From positions 1 to 64,000 of the forward strand of contig OY718805.1 of NCBI GenBank assembly GCA_963070105.1: DNA of 64,000 nucleotides, in the 5' to 3' direction. Shown in pieces: positions 12,308-24,900 of this stretch; the stretch's first letter is position 1, and the number at the start of each line of letters is the position of its first letter. A program made the position numbers and the translations under genes. The notes under the pieces were generated by a model, which saw only the letters and a program-made list of their open reading frames with translations, made no database searches and was not told the DNA's origin. The stretch is from Litomosoides sigmodontis. Lineage: Eukaryota > Nematoda > Chromadorea > Rhabditida > Onchocercidae.

Positions 12308-12374
<67 letters not shown>

Positions 12375-13469
12375 CGTTGAATTTCTTCACTTTTACATTC
12401 AGAGCACTGGGCAGAAATCAGAGACAGTCAGCGCCCGCAAGGGCCATCTGTCTCCTCTGTTTTAATTAGACAGTCGGATTCCCCGAGTCCGTGCCAGTTC
12501 TAAGCTGACTGTTTAGCGCCGGCCGAATCCGCGCCACCACCACCACCACCACCCGGGGGCAGCGGCGTGTACGCGTGCGACACACGCAGCTGCAACGATT
12601 CACAAGATAATTGGAACACTAGCCGAGCTCCATCAATTCCTCGTAAGAAACTAATGCCACACTGCATGGAACCAATCACGCTTACTTCACGCTACAGCCC
12701 GACCGGCCCAGTCCTTAGAGCCAATCCTTATCCCGAAGTTACGGATCTAATTTGCCGACTTCCCTTACCTACATTATTCTATCGACTAGAGGCTGTTCAC
12801 CTTGGAGACCTGCTGCGGATATGGGTACGATCTGGCACGAAATTCAAATAGCTTCCCTCGGATTTTCATGGATCGAGCAAAGCGTACGAGACACCACAGG
12901 AACCGTGGCGCTTTACGGAAAACAAATGCACACAACGTCCCTATCTCCGGCTGAACCGATTCCAGGGAGTCCGTTCCTTAACCAGAAAAGAGAACTCTGG
13001 CTCGGGCTTTCCTCAATGTTTCCGAGTTCATTTGCGTTACCGCGCTAAATTCTCACAATGAGAATTCATCTCCGTGTCCAGGTACGGGAATATTAACCCG
13101 TTTCCCTTTCGATCAAACACACATCAGCATTCTGGACGATTAGTGCAATCTCCATCACTCCTATGTCTTTTATTCAACGGCACTAGCCAATATCTTAGGA
13201 TCGACTGACCCACATTCAACTGCTGTTCACGTGGAACCCTTCTCCACTTCAGTCTTCAAGGATCTCACTTGAATATTTGCTACTACCACCAAGATCTGCA
13301 CCAATGGAAGCTCCAACCGGGCCTACGCCCAAAGTCTTCAACGCTAACCACTGCGACCCTCTTACTCGTTGCGGCCAGGTTCGCTCTCTCTCGCGCGCAA
13401 ACACAAGCCCACGCAACGGTTGAGTATAAGTCTTCCGCTCAAGCGCCATCCATTTTCAGGGCTAGTTGA

Positions 13470-13503
<34 letters not shown>

Positions 13504-15049
13504 TTTCCAACTTCCATGGCCACCGTCCTGCTGTCTATATCAACCAACGCCTTTCATGGGGTCTAATGAGCGGAAAGTTTGGCACTTTAACTCAACGTTT
13601 GGTTCATCCCACAGCGCCAGTTCTGCTTACCAAAAATGGCCCACTTAGAGTACACATTCAATGTCTGTGCTTCACGTTCAAGCAAGCAAGACGTCATACC
13701 CATTGAAAGTTTGAGAATAGGTTGAAGACGTTTCGTCCCACAATTCCTCTAATCATTCGCTTTACCGAATATAACTGCGCGTGCGCGCGTACTCCAGCTA
13801 TCCTGAGGGAAACTTCAGAGGGAACCAGCTACTAGATGGTTCGATTAGTCTTTCGCCCCTATACCAAAGTCAGACGATCGATTTGCACGTCAGAATCGCT
13901 TCGGACCTCCACCAGAGTTTCCTCTGGCTTCATCCTGCTCAGGTATAGTTCACCATCTTTCGGGTCCCAGCATATACGCTCTACCTCCGCCCTATTGCTG
14001 CTAGCAGCAACGTGTGGACGGGGCTATGTTGCGCCACACATGAAACCACGTGCAGCTCACATATCAATTATACCTAACGATAATCTTTACTTTCATTATG
14101 CTTTTTGACATTTCACAGGTTTACCACCCAATAACTTGCGTATACGCTAGACTCCTTGGTCCGTGTTTCAAGACGGGTCAGATAGGTGATTAACGTTCAC
14201 ACCGAGATGTACCGTGTAACGTTGCCGTTACACGCATAACACACCCTATACAACTCCACCAATCAGTATCAACTGATCAAGTCGCGCAAGCGACCACATG
14301 TAGATGCATAACTAGCAGAGAGTATAGGCGCATATTAGCGAGCGCAAGAGAACACACACTTCATCTAAGACATATTTCAGGTGTCATTTAGGATTCCAGC
14401 TATTACATTTTCAATAACTAGTCCACTAAATAACTCTTAAATACGCTGTAAACGAAGCTCTCGATGCATACCACCGGTAAATACACCAATCTAAATTTAG
14501 CACTTCAAGCTCCTACAAACGAGCATGCACGCACGTACGTAACGTGCATGAACGCGTGCAAGAGTTGCTAAATTGAATGGTTGAATACCGGCAAGTTTCG
14601 TTAACTCTATCCGTTTCCATCCCAGCGGTTTCACGCCCTCTTGAACTCTCTCTTCAAAGTTCTTTGCAACTTTCCCTCACGGTACTTGTTTGCTATCGGT
14701 CTCGTGGTCGTATTTAGCCTTAGATGAGGTTTACCACCCTCTTTAGGCTGCAATCTCAAGCAACCCGACTCCAAAGTATAATCCTTCGTAACGCCACTGC
14801 ACCCGTACAGGTCTAGCACCTTCTATGGACTGTAGCCCCGCTCAAGGGGACTTTGGGTGTAGCAGTACGTGACGATCGACCATACCTATACGCTACATTT
14901 CCATATAGTGTACATGGTTATCTACTGGATTCAGCGCTGGGCTCTTTCCTTTTCACTCGCTGTTACTCGGGAAATCCTCGTTAGTTTCTTTTCCTCCGCT
15001 TAGTTATATGCTTAAATTCAGCGGGTAGTCACGACTGAGTTGAGGTCAC
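11167..15049 (-). rRNA. 28S (large subunit) ribosomal RNA
   Basis: The complement begins at 15049 with GTGACCTCAACTCAGTCGTG, followed by the universal AAGCATATAACTAAGCGGAGG-like start of LSU rRNA, and ends near 11167 in a GGACGATTTGT 3' end typical of nematode LSU genes. Conserved landmarks include the sarcin/ricin loop AGTACGAGAGGAACC (complement near 11540) and the 3' region around GCCGATCGGCCAATGG. At about 3.9 kb it is longer than the 3.5 kb of C. elegans; expansion segments are rich in CAC and GC repeats (12533-12554 and about 14520-14560). The ends are set by homology and could be off by a few bases. Transcription runs towards the telomere. No R1/R2 insertion is seen. Confidence 0.97.
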
Positions 15050-15626
15050 AAATGACGATGTCACGCATACATAGCGCCGCCGTGATGTCACTCACTTCTT
15101 GCTAATTCTCTTTACACACTTAAGCTGTGCTGCTGCTGCTTGCTGCTTGCTGCTCACCAGTTATTTTATATGTAAAAAGAATTTCTCGCAACTATGTATG
15201 ACAATAATTGTAATAAAAATTTACGTGTTTGCTACTACTATTCATGCCACGTACGTGTATCTTGCATACGCCGTATCGCCTCAAACACATAACTTTTATT
15301 ACTCTTATTTTTACTCACTTATTAGGGGATAATTTCAACCATTCATCTTGTTTTGCAATTATCACCTAACGCTTTCTTCTCCAAATTAAAGCGCACACTC
15401 CCTTCCCTCCATCACCACAATCATCACTCACCACCATCATTGATCCAATCAATCAAGCATTCAATCACTTCACTTCAAATAACCCTTCGACAAATTAATG
15501 TACTCGCAATGAACGATTATCCGTAGTAAAATGATTGAACTGAATTGGACTGTCGTTGATGGTGTGGCGAAAGTGAGTGGACGATGAAGTGAGTTGCTGG
15601 GCACTTTTCATTGGTACTTTCTTCTT
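15050..15626 (-). other. Internal transcribed spacer 2
   Basis: About 577 bp lies between 5.8S and 28S. It is AT-rich with CTG/TGC microsatellite-like runs near 15125-15155. It is removed during pre-rRNA processing. The length is diagnostic at species level in parasitic nematodes, but I cannot assign a species from it by eye. Confidence 0.92.
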
Positions 15627-15783
15627 CATTGACCCTCAACCAGACGTACCACTGGGAGTGAACCCAATGGTGCAATGTGCATTCGAAATTTTTGTGCTCA
15701 ATGCGTCTGCAATTCGCACTAATTATCACAGCTAGCTGCGTTCTTCATCGATCCACGAGCCAAGTGATCCACCGCTAAGAGTT
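15627..15783 (-). rRNA. 5.8S ribosomal RNA
   Basis: The complement starts near 15783 with AACTCTTAGCGGTGGATCAC, contains GATGAAGAACGCAGCTAGCT and GTGCGAATTGCAGACGCATT, and ends with TGGTTGAGGGTCAATG. These are the conserved features of nematode 5.8S, in the expected place between ITS1 and ITS2. Length about 157 nt matches the family. Confidence 0.97.
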
Positions 15784-16051
15784 TAAAAATTTCTCCTTTC
15801 TCTTGTATAGACATGTTTACGTGTGTGTGTGTGTGTTTTTTTTTATTTTGTTGGTAGCATAACTAGCTTAAATGCTTATTAAGTCTACTTAATTAATTAA
15901 TCGAGCAATTATTAATTAAGCTATCGCTCCATCCTCATTGTTATCGACGGTCAGGCGACAACTCAGATAGAGTATAGACACCAACAAGCATCACCGTTAT
16001 TACACGCAATGCTGCTGCTGTTGTTGTTGTAATGAGAAGAAGCTCTCTCGA

Positions 16052-16052
<1 letters not shown>
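15784..16052 (-). other. Internal transcribed spacer 1
   Basis: About 270 bp between 18S and 5.8S. It contains a (GT)n run near 15821-15834, the TA-rich block around 15885-15920 (TTAATTAATTAA-like, able to fold back on itself) and GCTGCTGCTG / TTGTTGTTGT runs at 16009-16030. It is short compared with many spirurid ITS1 sequences. Confidence 0.92.
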
Positions 16053-16099
<47 letters not shown>

Positions 16100-16207
16100 G
16101 CCCGGTTCAAGCCACTGCGATTAAAGCGATTTCCACCAAAGAATCTCCACCTCGAAAGGCATCGAAACAGCAGTCCCCGCTTTTCTCGAAACGGCTCAGT
16201 CCCGGGC

Positions 16208-16242
<35 letters not shown>

Positions 16243-16684
16243 ATCAACGTGAGCTGATGACTCACATTTACTAGGAATTCCTCGTTCAAGGGAAATAATT
16301 GCAATTCCCGATCCCGATCACGGAGGATTTTCAACGGGTTACCAGTACCTTTCGGCAATGGTTACAGCACGCTGATTCCTCCAGTGTAGCGCGCGTGCAG
16401 CCCTGGACATCTAAGGGCATCACAGACCTGTTATTGCTCAACTTCATGCGGCTAAACACCGCTTGTCCCTCTAAGAAGTTGCCTGAACAGCAGCAGTAGC
16501 AATTCAGGAACTATTTAGTAGGCTAGAGTCTCGCTCGTTATCGGAATAAACCAGACAAATCACTCCACCAACTAAGAACGGCCATGCACCACCAACCACC
16601 GAATCATGAAAGAGCTCTCAATCTGTCAATCCTCACGGTGTCCGGGCCAGGTGAGTTTTCCCGTGTTGAGTCAAATTAAGCCGC

Positions 16685-16718
<34 letters not shown>

Positions 16719-17888
16719 TCTTTAAGTTTCAGCTTTGCAACCATACTTCCCCCGGAACCGAAAAACTTTCGTTTCCGGGAAGCTGCCCGTCAAGGCGTAT
16801 TTACCGCCAACGGAACGCTAGTTGGTATCGTTTACGGTCAGAACTAGGGCGGTATCTGATCGCCTTCGAACCTCTGACTTTCGTTCTTGATTAATGAAGA
16901 CATTCTTGGCAAATGCTTTCGCAGTCGTACGTCTCGCTACGGTCCAAGAATTTCACCTCTCACGCAGCGATACGAATGCCCCCGTCCGTCCCTCTTAACC
17001 ATTATCTCAGATCAGAAAACCAACAAAATAGAACCGAGATCCTATTTCATTATTCCATGCACGAGTATTCAGGCATTAGCCCGCGTTGAGCACTCTAATT
17101 TTTTCAAGGTAGACTTGCTAGCCACCATGCGCAGCGCAGTGAAGGCAACGCACGGAAAACTGGCAACAGTGTAGCCTAGGAGCCCAGTTCTCATCCAATG
17201 GATGGACCAGGTCCTAAGACGCAGATCCAACTACGAGCTTTTTAACCGCAGCAATGACGATATACACTTTGAGAGCTGGAATTACCGCGGCTGCTGGCAC
17301 CAGACTTGCCCTCTCATAGATCCTCGTTAACAGGTTTAAATTTTACCCATTCCGATAACCGGCCTCAAAGAGAACGGTCTCGTTATTTTTCGTCACTACC
17401 TCCTCATTCTGAGAGTGGGTAATTTGCGCGCCTGCTGCCTTCCTTGGATGTGGTAGCCGTTTCTCAGGCTCCCTCTCCGGAGTCGAACCCTTATTCTCCG
17501 TTACCCGTTACAACCATGGTAGGCACATAAACTACCATCGAAAGTTGATAAGGCAGACACTTGATAGATATGTCGCCGGTGCAAGACCATGCGATCAGCA
17601 ATAGCTATTCAGAGTCACCAATCTGAACGGGTGGCCAGCAGCAGCAGCTGATGACCACCCCATTGGTTTTAATCTAATAGATGCGCTCGTTCAAACAAGT
17701 CGGAGCTTTGGTGCATGTATTAGCTCTAGAATTGCCACAGTTATCCACGTTGGACAGTCAACATCAAGTACATTATAGCTGTTATAATGAGCCGTTCGCG
17801 GTTTCACCTTTATAGGTTTATTTGAACTTAGACATGCATGGCTTAGCCTTTGAGACAAGCATATAACCGCCGACAGAATCAATCGGGG
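16053..17888 (-). rRNA. 18S (small subunit) ribosomal RNA
   Basis: The complement ends at 16053 with the universal GTAGGTGAACCTGCGGAAGG followed by ATCATT, and begins near 17888 with GATTGATTCTGTCGGCGGTT, then ATATGCTTGTCTCAAAGGC and GCCATGCATGTCTAAGTTC, which is a nematode-type 5' end. Length of about 1836 nt is slightly longer than the 1754 nt of C. elegans. The excess includes trinucleotide runs in variable regions: a CTGCTGCTG-type run at 17637-17650 (between helices near the 5' domain) and another at 16489-16500. The 5' end position is approximate. Confidence 0.97.
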
Positions 17889-18770
17889 AGATGATGCACG
17901 CGCTCTGCGCTCTCGAACAGCCACATCAGCTGGCAACAAGTAAGCAGCGTGACCATGACGATGACCACTGCCACTGCTACCACTACCTCAGTGATAATTG
18001 AATTTCTCGCTTCAAAATTCGCTTCACCATTGTAGCAAACAGTAGCGTAGCATCACCACACTGTATCACTGTCACTTGTTGCCCTGTTGCGCCGTGTGCA
18101 GTTCGTCCATTCATCATCAATCCAAATTTCTTGCTTTTTTCTCCACCAAAAATTCAATCCATTCTTTCGCTTATCAACAACAAAATTTCACTTTGCGAAA
18201 TTTTTCACCTCTCAAGCTTAAAACATCGTAGAACTTCACACATATACAACGGAGCATTCCACCACTCTTTCTTCGAATGTCACATCTCGCCAGAGACAGT
18301 TCGTGATCCTAACACAGTGTACACGTATGTCGTCATCACTGCTAGAATCACTCGAATTTTTTAGATTGCACGCCTGCTGAAACTTTCATTTCACGAGACA
18401 ATCCATTGCTCAAGTTAGTGAAAACTTCAAATTTCAATTTGACTTTAACTTCAAATTTCAATTTAAATTTTCCACTAACAATACACCTACTTGAACCTCT
18501 CTATTAACGTCACAGTATATCACATTTAAAATTTTAATTTAAAACTAATTCAAATTTTAACTTATTTTTAAATTTCGATTTATTTCCCATTTCTCCATTT
18601 TACACAGTTTTATCGAACTTTCTCTCTTTCTCTCTCTCCTATTTTCCATTACTTGACACTAAATGCTAATTTTTGGTGTTTTTTCGTGAAATTTCAACAT
18701 TTTTTTTCAAATTTTACGTTTTTTTAAATTTTACAAAAAAGCATCGCTATTATTAAATTCTATGCTCTTT
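17889..18770 (-). promoter_or_regulatory. 5' external transcribed spacer and presumed RNA polymerase I promoter region
   Basis: This is the sequence directly upstream of 18S on the transcribed strand. It is AT-rich, with a repeated element CTTCAAATTTCAATTT at 18425 and 18450, and holds no protein-coding features. The RNA polymerase I promoter is not conserved between nematode genera and I cannot place the start site. The assignment rests on position alone. Confidence 0.5.
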
Positions 18771-19312
18771 TGCTTATCTTTTTAAGGAATAATTATGATG
18801 ATAGCGATAGTAATAGTGATAGTGATAACTTATCACTATCATCATTATCATCATCATCATCATTATTATTATTGTCATTGTTATTGTTATTGATTTGTTT
18901 GTAGTTTTTGCCGGAAAAGAAAAAAAGGGATGTATGTGTATATACATGTATATACATATGTATATGTATGAATATATACATTGTAAGAAATAATATAACA
19001 GATGGATAGATCGAAAGATAGGCAGAGACAGTGTGGGTACGTCTGTATTAATGCAACCTCCCTTTCTCTCCCGCTTTCTTTTCTTATATGAGAGAGAGGA
19101 TGGAAAATAACGAGCATCGTTAAATAGAGAGAAAAAAATAAGAAAAAAATAAGAGGAAAAGAGAAAGAGAAGTGAGTGAAAAAAGGAAAAAAAGCGTGGG
19201 AAAATGAAAAGAATAGGAGTAAAGTAAATGCATGCGTATGAAAAAAAATCTCTGTACATAAATGCTAGAGGTCTGTATGTGTGTGTGTGTATGTGTGTAT
19301 GTATGTACGTGC

Positions 19313-19350
<38 letters not shown>

Positions 19351-20457
19351 CCTACACACATACACTGACTGAATTGAATAGTGGAAATTGTAGTAGTAGA
19401 AGCAGTAGTGTGGCATATTATTTTCTGGTATATAAGTGATTGCAACATGGTGTAGTTAGTGCTTTCTGCTACCGCTTTATATAATAATAAATGGACTTGA
19501 TGGCAAGGCAAGGCGCTTCTCCTCACACTTCTCAGTTATCTCACTACTCTCATTAAGGGGGAGTAGTTGGAATAATCAACGCTCTTATCAACCCGTTCCA
19601 CGACGAATCAGGAGGGGACAGTGAAAGTGACCAGTAGGAAAACGCCATTTCCGCCAGCTAGGACGTACACCTCAGCCAACAAAAACAGCTCTGGCTGCCT
19701 CCTCTGAAGTTCGGCTCGCACACTTTTCGCACACTCGTCTCGTATTTTATTGAAATTTTCAGTTAATCCGAATTCATTGTGAAATTCTCAAGCTTTTGCA
19801 TCTCTCCTATGAGGGTGTTGTTGCTGTTAAGGTTATACCCGGTCTAATAGGATACTAACGCGGAGATGTTACTTTTTTTTACTTTATACATTTTTATGAT
19901 AGCTTTATCTTCTTTCTCTCCCCCTCCCTTTTTTGCTTTTGCATTAATTTAACACCAAATACTAATTGTGTTTGAAATTTCAAAAATTATTGTCACTGTT
20001 TTTTTTCCTATTAAATGCATTCCAATTATTTCATTTTAGTTTCAGAATTGAAAACAAAAACAAAACCATTGGGCTCATTTTGGGGATGGTTGCACATCAC
20101 TGATGACGACGATGATGATGAGAGTTAGTAATGAATAGTGATAATCTACTGTTATTATTGGGAGTGATAAGTAACGTACATGGTTAAATGGAGAGAAAAA
20201 AAGAGAGGAAAAGGAGTGAGTGAGAAAAGAAAAAAAGTGTGAGAAAAAGAAAGGAATGGGGAGGAGAAGTAAATGAATGCATGCATACGAAAAAAAAAAT
20301 TCTCTGCTCACAAATGCTAGCGGTGTGTGTGTTTCCTGCAGACTGAAATGCATGAATAGTAGTAACAGTAACACGCGCGCTTGTTTTCTAGAATATAAGC
20401 GTAGTGTTGCTGCTGCTGCAATATGTTTATTTTCTAGTATATGAATGGTAGCAACAA
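18771..20457 (-). repeat. rDNA intergenic spacer, inner copy (modules X-Y-X)
   Basis: This spacer separates the 18S 5' region from the truncated 28S at 20458. It repeats the same modules as 9219-11166: X (about 19967-20400), Y (about 19441-19966) and a more diverged X (about 18780-19440). The outer X is close to the copy at 10635-11100. The inner X has a longer interrupted (GT)n tract (19270-19350) and TATATACATA runs. Open frames here (HTHTHT-type peptides) are translations of microsatellites. The Y copy lacks the internal duplication present in the telomere-side copy. Confidence 0.85.
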
Positions 20458-20782
20458 AAACAAATCGTCCAATCAAAGGATAAGTCTCAACAGATCGCAG
20501 TATGGAGGCTGCTTTACTGCTTACAACACCTTGACCAGTAATCAAGTCGTCTGCAAGTGATCTTGCGCCCCGACATTGCACCAGAGAGTGATCCGGTTTT
20601 GGCAGCCACTGAACCATTCGATTAAGTGGAAGATGCCATTTAATGGGGCATTAGCTGTTAGCTTGCTTGTTTGCTAACATAATAGTGCCTCCCGACACCG
20701 GGGAGCAAATTTATCGTTGCTTTGTCTAGGTGGGATTCTGACTTAGAGGCGTTCAGTCATGACCCCTCAGATGGTAGCTTCG
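20458..20782 (-). pseudogene. Truncated 28S rRNA 3' end (inner boundary of the rDNA array)
   Basis: About 325 bp aligns with 11167-11495, the last part of the complete 28S gene, and then breaks off inside the conserved motif after ATGGTAGCTTCG (20771-20782), where the full gene continues CACCATTGGCC and this copy continues GACAGCGAAC. It has a 4-bp insertion (GCTTGCTTGTTTGC versus GCTTGCTCGC) and several substitutions, so it is not being homogenised with the functional unit. The break marks the inner breakpoint of the rDNA array. It is preceded by a complete spacer, so only the 28S portion is lost. Confidence 0.93.
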
Positions 20783-21953
20783 GACAGCGAACTGAACTCG
20801 GTAGCACTTCGAGACTGAAGGGAACTGAACTCAGTATTTTCGTTGTTTGTGCGTATGTTTGTAAAAGTTTCTAATTTCATAGAAGTAGAAGTTGCTCTGT
20901 AGAGAGTAAAGGGATTGCTTCTCAAAGGGGAAGAATCTACGTTGTTGCGTTATCGCCTGAACCAGATGGGGAATGAGGATGGATGGTGTATCACGGATCG
21001 CATAGCTTTCCATCTCTTGAGTTCAATTTCTCCTTGTTGTTCATTGTTTTTCTTGTACTGTACTTCCTTCTATCAAAGGTTTGACAAATCATTGAAAAAT
21101 GTCAGATGATTTCGGAGCGCGAAACGATCAATGAGTTTTTTTCTGTTGACTGTCATGCGCTTTCTCCGCGAATTCTGAAGAAATCTAAACTTTGAAGTTC
21201 TTTTTCTGCATCGTTTTTTGTCATTATTGTGATATTTCAATACCACATTTAATAGGCGTTTCATGTAATTTGAGCGATTCGCGGAGGCTACGCTTGTGCT
21301 GACTCAATTTCTCCGCTAACATTTGTGATGATTTGCCTCTTTTTGCTGATTTGGTGTGTACATACTTTGAATTTCAAACACTTAAGTAGCTGATTATTTC
21401 AACTTGCCGTTTGTGGTTAGAATTAAATCAGGTAAAAAGCAATGACCGGTCGCAAATTGGCTTCGTGTAAGGGCGCATATTCTGCTAACCTATGCGCTAG
21501 TGTATCACTTAAGCATGCTGCTGGAGTGCTTTCGTAGTGTTTTTTATCTGTTTCAACTCATATTTACCTGTTGTTTTTTCAGCGTGTTCCTGGATGACAA
21601 AATTAGTTGCAAAATTGAAAAAGGGCACATTGCTGCAGAATGCGCCGTGGTGGGAGATGTTTAAGCGAAGTGATGTTTAAACGTTAGTTTCAAACTACTC
21701 GTCACAGTGTCTGCTAGTGAGAAGTGAAGCAAGAAAAATGTTTCATGCAAATAATTGTGCTTAGATAAGATTTGCAACGCAACTAGCTCCATTCCACGCA
21801 ACTGGCGGAGTAGCAGTAAAATGAGCGTGTGTATAGAGGATCGGTCGTTTTCTACAGTTCGAAAGAGTAGAGATGCAAGCAAAGCCCACGATAAACATTC
21901 GGAAAACGAAATAAATTAGCACATCAAGAGTGCGATGGAGAATTGGCTTATCT
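20783..21953. other. Junction between rDNA and single-copy chromosome, no gene seen
   Basis: Unique sequence begins abruptly at 20783. A short repeat AACTGAACTC occurs twice within 40 bp of the junction (near 20789 and 20822). Open frames are short and overlap in several frames. The stretch from about 21700 to 21953 probably includes the 3' untranslated region of the phosphotransferase gene that ends at 21954. Confidence 0.5.
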
Positions 21954-24900
21954 TTATTTCCTCGTGTTACTTCTATTCAAATAGCGCAATGAAAAAACTT
22001 CGATTTGCAATTTGGCGCACATTTGCTGCACCTGAAACGGACTACTTCTGTACACAGCGAGCCGCAATTGCAGTTGTAAATGGTGAAGTTAGAAGGAAGC
22101 TTACCACAATAGAGAAGTGATGTATGTATGCAAGGAAGGATAACAGTGCGAGGAGTTTCAGCAAGAGCAGTTCGCCGGACACACTCAAAATGCTGGACAT
22201 TGAGATGAGCGCAGCGAAGCAGTACAACATTACCGCTGTGTTGCAAATTTGAGCATGCGAATTGCTCATGTGGGAGATAATCAGCCGACTCTGAAATCAC
22301 ATCGCAGTTCGCAGTTTGGAGCACTTAGCGGAGTTGATTGATGCACGCACCTACCCTTTTTCCGAAATTGCTCAGTGAACTTGTTTGAGGAGTACCGCGG
22401 TTTCACGGCTTGCCTAACAGCCTCAGCGAAGAAGTGGAGAGGAAGGTGAAGGAGGACTCGAACGAGCGAGTGAGTTCATTCGGAAAGCATCTACGGTGTT
22501 TCTGGTTCTGTGGTGTTCAGAGAGAGTAACTGCTGAGGGAAATGAGGACAATCGGCTACAGAATGTTTCAGAGACTAGTTGCTTCCTTCAAAACCGCTTC
22601 CATCTGCTAGTGGCTAGTGGCTAGTGGTTAGTGGAGGTGAAGAGCGAAAGCATGGACGACTTGCATGGCTTGCTAGAGCAAGTAAGTTTTGGTTTGAAAT
22701 AGCACATAGTCCGAGGAAATCGTCTTCTAGCTAGAAGAAGCGTCGGAGGGGTTGTGGTTGAAAGTGCTGTGTAATGCTCTCCTCTATCTGGTCGATCACG
22801 TACGCCTGATAAGCACTTGCGGAACATGTGAGCTGGGTGGAAGAGGTTGCTTTGGGGGCGTTATGGAGAAGTAAAACTTACAACAACATTCGCATTAATT
22901 ATCGTAATGGTAAATAGGAAAGCAGGCAAGTCGCGGGAAAGTATTTCGCCGGGTGAAAATAGCGCCCACAGTAGCGCAACCACATTCAGCTCAATGACCG
23001 GAATGATGGGCTCGATCGAGTAGAACATGCTCTGCTGCTGCAATTCTTAGTGCATTAGTTTGTGCGGCGACTGGCCGGCTATGTGCTATGAAAATTCACC
23101 TTTTCTGAGGCCGATTTTGCGACGCAGAATTGATAAATGTTGCACAGAGAGAATAGGATGTTTGACGCACAACATACTGAAATGAGAGGAGACATTACTT
23201 ACTACTACTACTACTACTACTACTACTACATTCGCTCGCCGCTTCAGTCATTCTTCACGAACTGATTTACCACCAGAATGCTGCCTATGATTTACCTCTG
23301 TGAAAGCAAGCTTCTGATAACTGAGGAAGTTAATGTTACCGTTGAGAATGAAGAGAACTATGCTACAGATCCTCCACTGACCGAACAGGAACGCCGTGAC
23401 CAAATTATCGCCATCGAAGTAGGCCAATATGTGGAGTATGTGTGCTACCTGCAAAGGCATATCAACACCCACTGCGAAAAGAGGCATAATATGGCAAGCT
23501 GCGTGCCTCACTCCCTCTATGAATGATGTCCGTCCGTCAGGTTCCGCAAACTCGCGATCGAAATATTCGTGATTGATTGAAATGAATCAATTGTAACGAA
23601 GCAAACAAGCATCCATTTCGGCTTACGCTTCCTTGAAAAGATTGAGCAATTTCACTTACATACAATCCCTCGAAGCACCACCTGATGTGCAGCACTTTGG
23701 TAATGTACTGCTCCCAGAAGGCAAACGTGTAAGTAGTGAGTATCTCAATCAGTAATATTAGCGAGCATAACGGTGAAATGCTGCAAAGATAGATTGGCTC
23801 AGGAGGCACGTGAAATCTGTCTAATGTAGCTTGAAATCTGGAGAACCGAAAGTGTGGTGAATGTATGTGAATGAATGACGTACCGCGAGTCGCTCTCGTC
23901 GAATGGAGCAAATAATGTCATGGTGAATGGGAGCACCTTGCAAACGTCCAAAGCGTGATCAACTGCAACCAACCAATTGTTACTACTATTATCATCAGCT
24001 TTCACTGAGAGAGCATCCCCTTACCCCTCACCGTAATCAGTTTACTTTTATGTTCTTAACTGTCAACTTTCCAGAGCATCGCTTTGAAGGTTGTGGAGAG
24101 TGTGCTGCGAAAGAAACCTAAACAATGGAAACTCACAGAATTCACCGACTGCGCTAGCTGATGATGTTCTACGTGCTTGCATTCCATCCATTGCATCGTA
24201 CGTGTTGCTCCAAAATGAGCTTATCGCGCAAATAATCCAAACCCATCTTGGTACAGTGCATGAAATTCAAATTTCCATAAATCTGCTTGTCTAGTAAAAA
24301 CTATTACATAATGGAATTAGAAAATCAGCTGCGTCAAACCTGAACTGGGAATTGGACCATTGAATATGTTGTAGTTGTAGTAGAGAACGATTAGATACGG
24401 TAGAGTGATGAGAGCGAGGCTGAACACTGTCAACACATTTGGAGCTATCCATTTTGGATGATACTGCAAAAAGGATCTGTTTACTGCAATACTGCAATGC
24501 ACGATGATGATACCTACATGGCAGGCAGCTTCAAGCTTACCGTAAATTTTATGCATGTGAATGTAAGGATTAAAGTTTGAAGAGTGGCGGTGAGAGTGAG
24601 GGGGCGCTGCAAGGTAATGAGATTTCAAGGCACATGCTATGAAGCTGCAGAATGTTGCTTACTGATACAGTCCTTATGAAGAAAAATCCGCTGGCACTCT
24701 ACCTCGATGAACCAATTCCAGAATGGCATATTTATGTAATCGATGATCGGCCCATTGCACACAGCTTTGTACTGAAAAGGAAAAGACGCGAAGGTGAGGT
24801 GAGATGGAGTGTGATGATGAATGATGGAAAGCTTTACTATGGAAGCTCTCATTGAAGGTAAGTATGAAGACGTAAGTTGTAAAATGCAACTCCTCCACTA

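Noticed and set aside
11799..14108. Several 60-98 codon plus-strand frames
   Set aside because: They lie antisense within the 28S rRNA gene, whose conserved sequence explains them.
18774..19526. 250-codon minus-strand frame with HTHTHT and IIIMMMMMIMM tracts
   Set aside because: It is a read-through of GT, ATC and AG microsatellites in rDNA spacer module X, with parallel frames in the other X copies.
23278..23526. 82-codon plus-strand frame with an ATG and acidic start
   Set aside because: It is antisense to an EPT1 exon region (23510-23250), whose minus-strand hydrophobic frame fits the enzyme better, although the exact exon there is unresolved.
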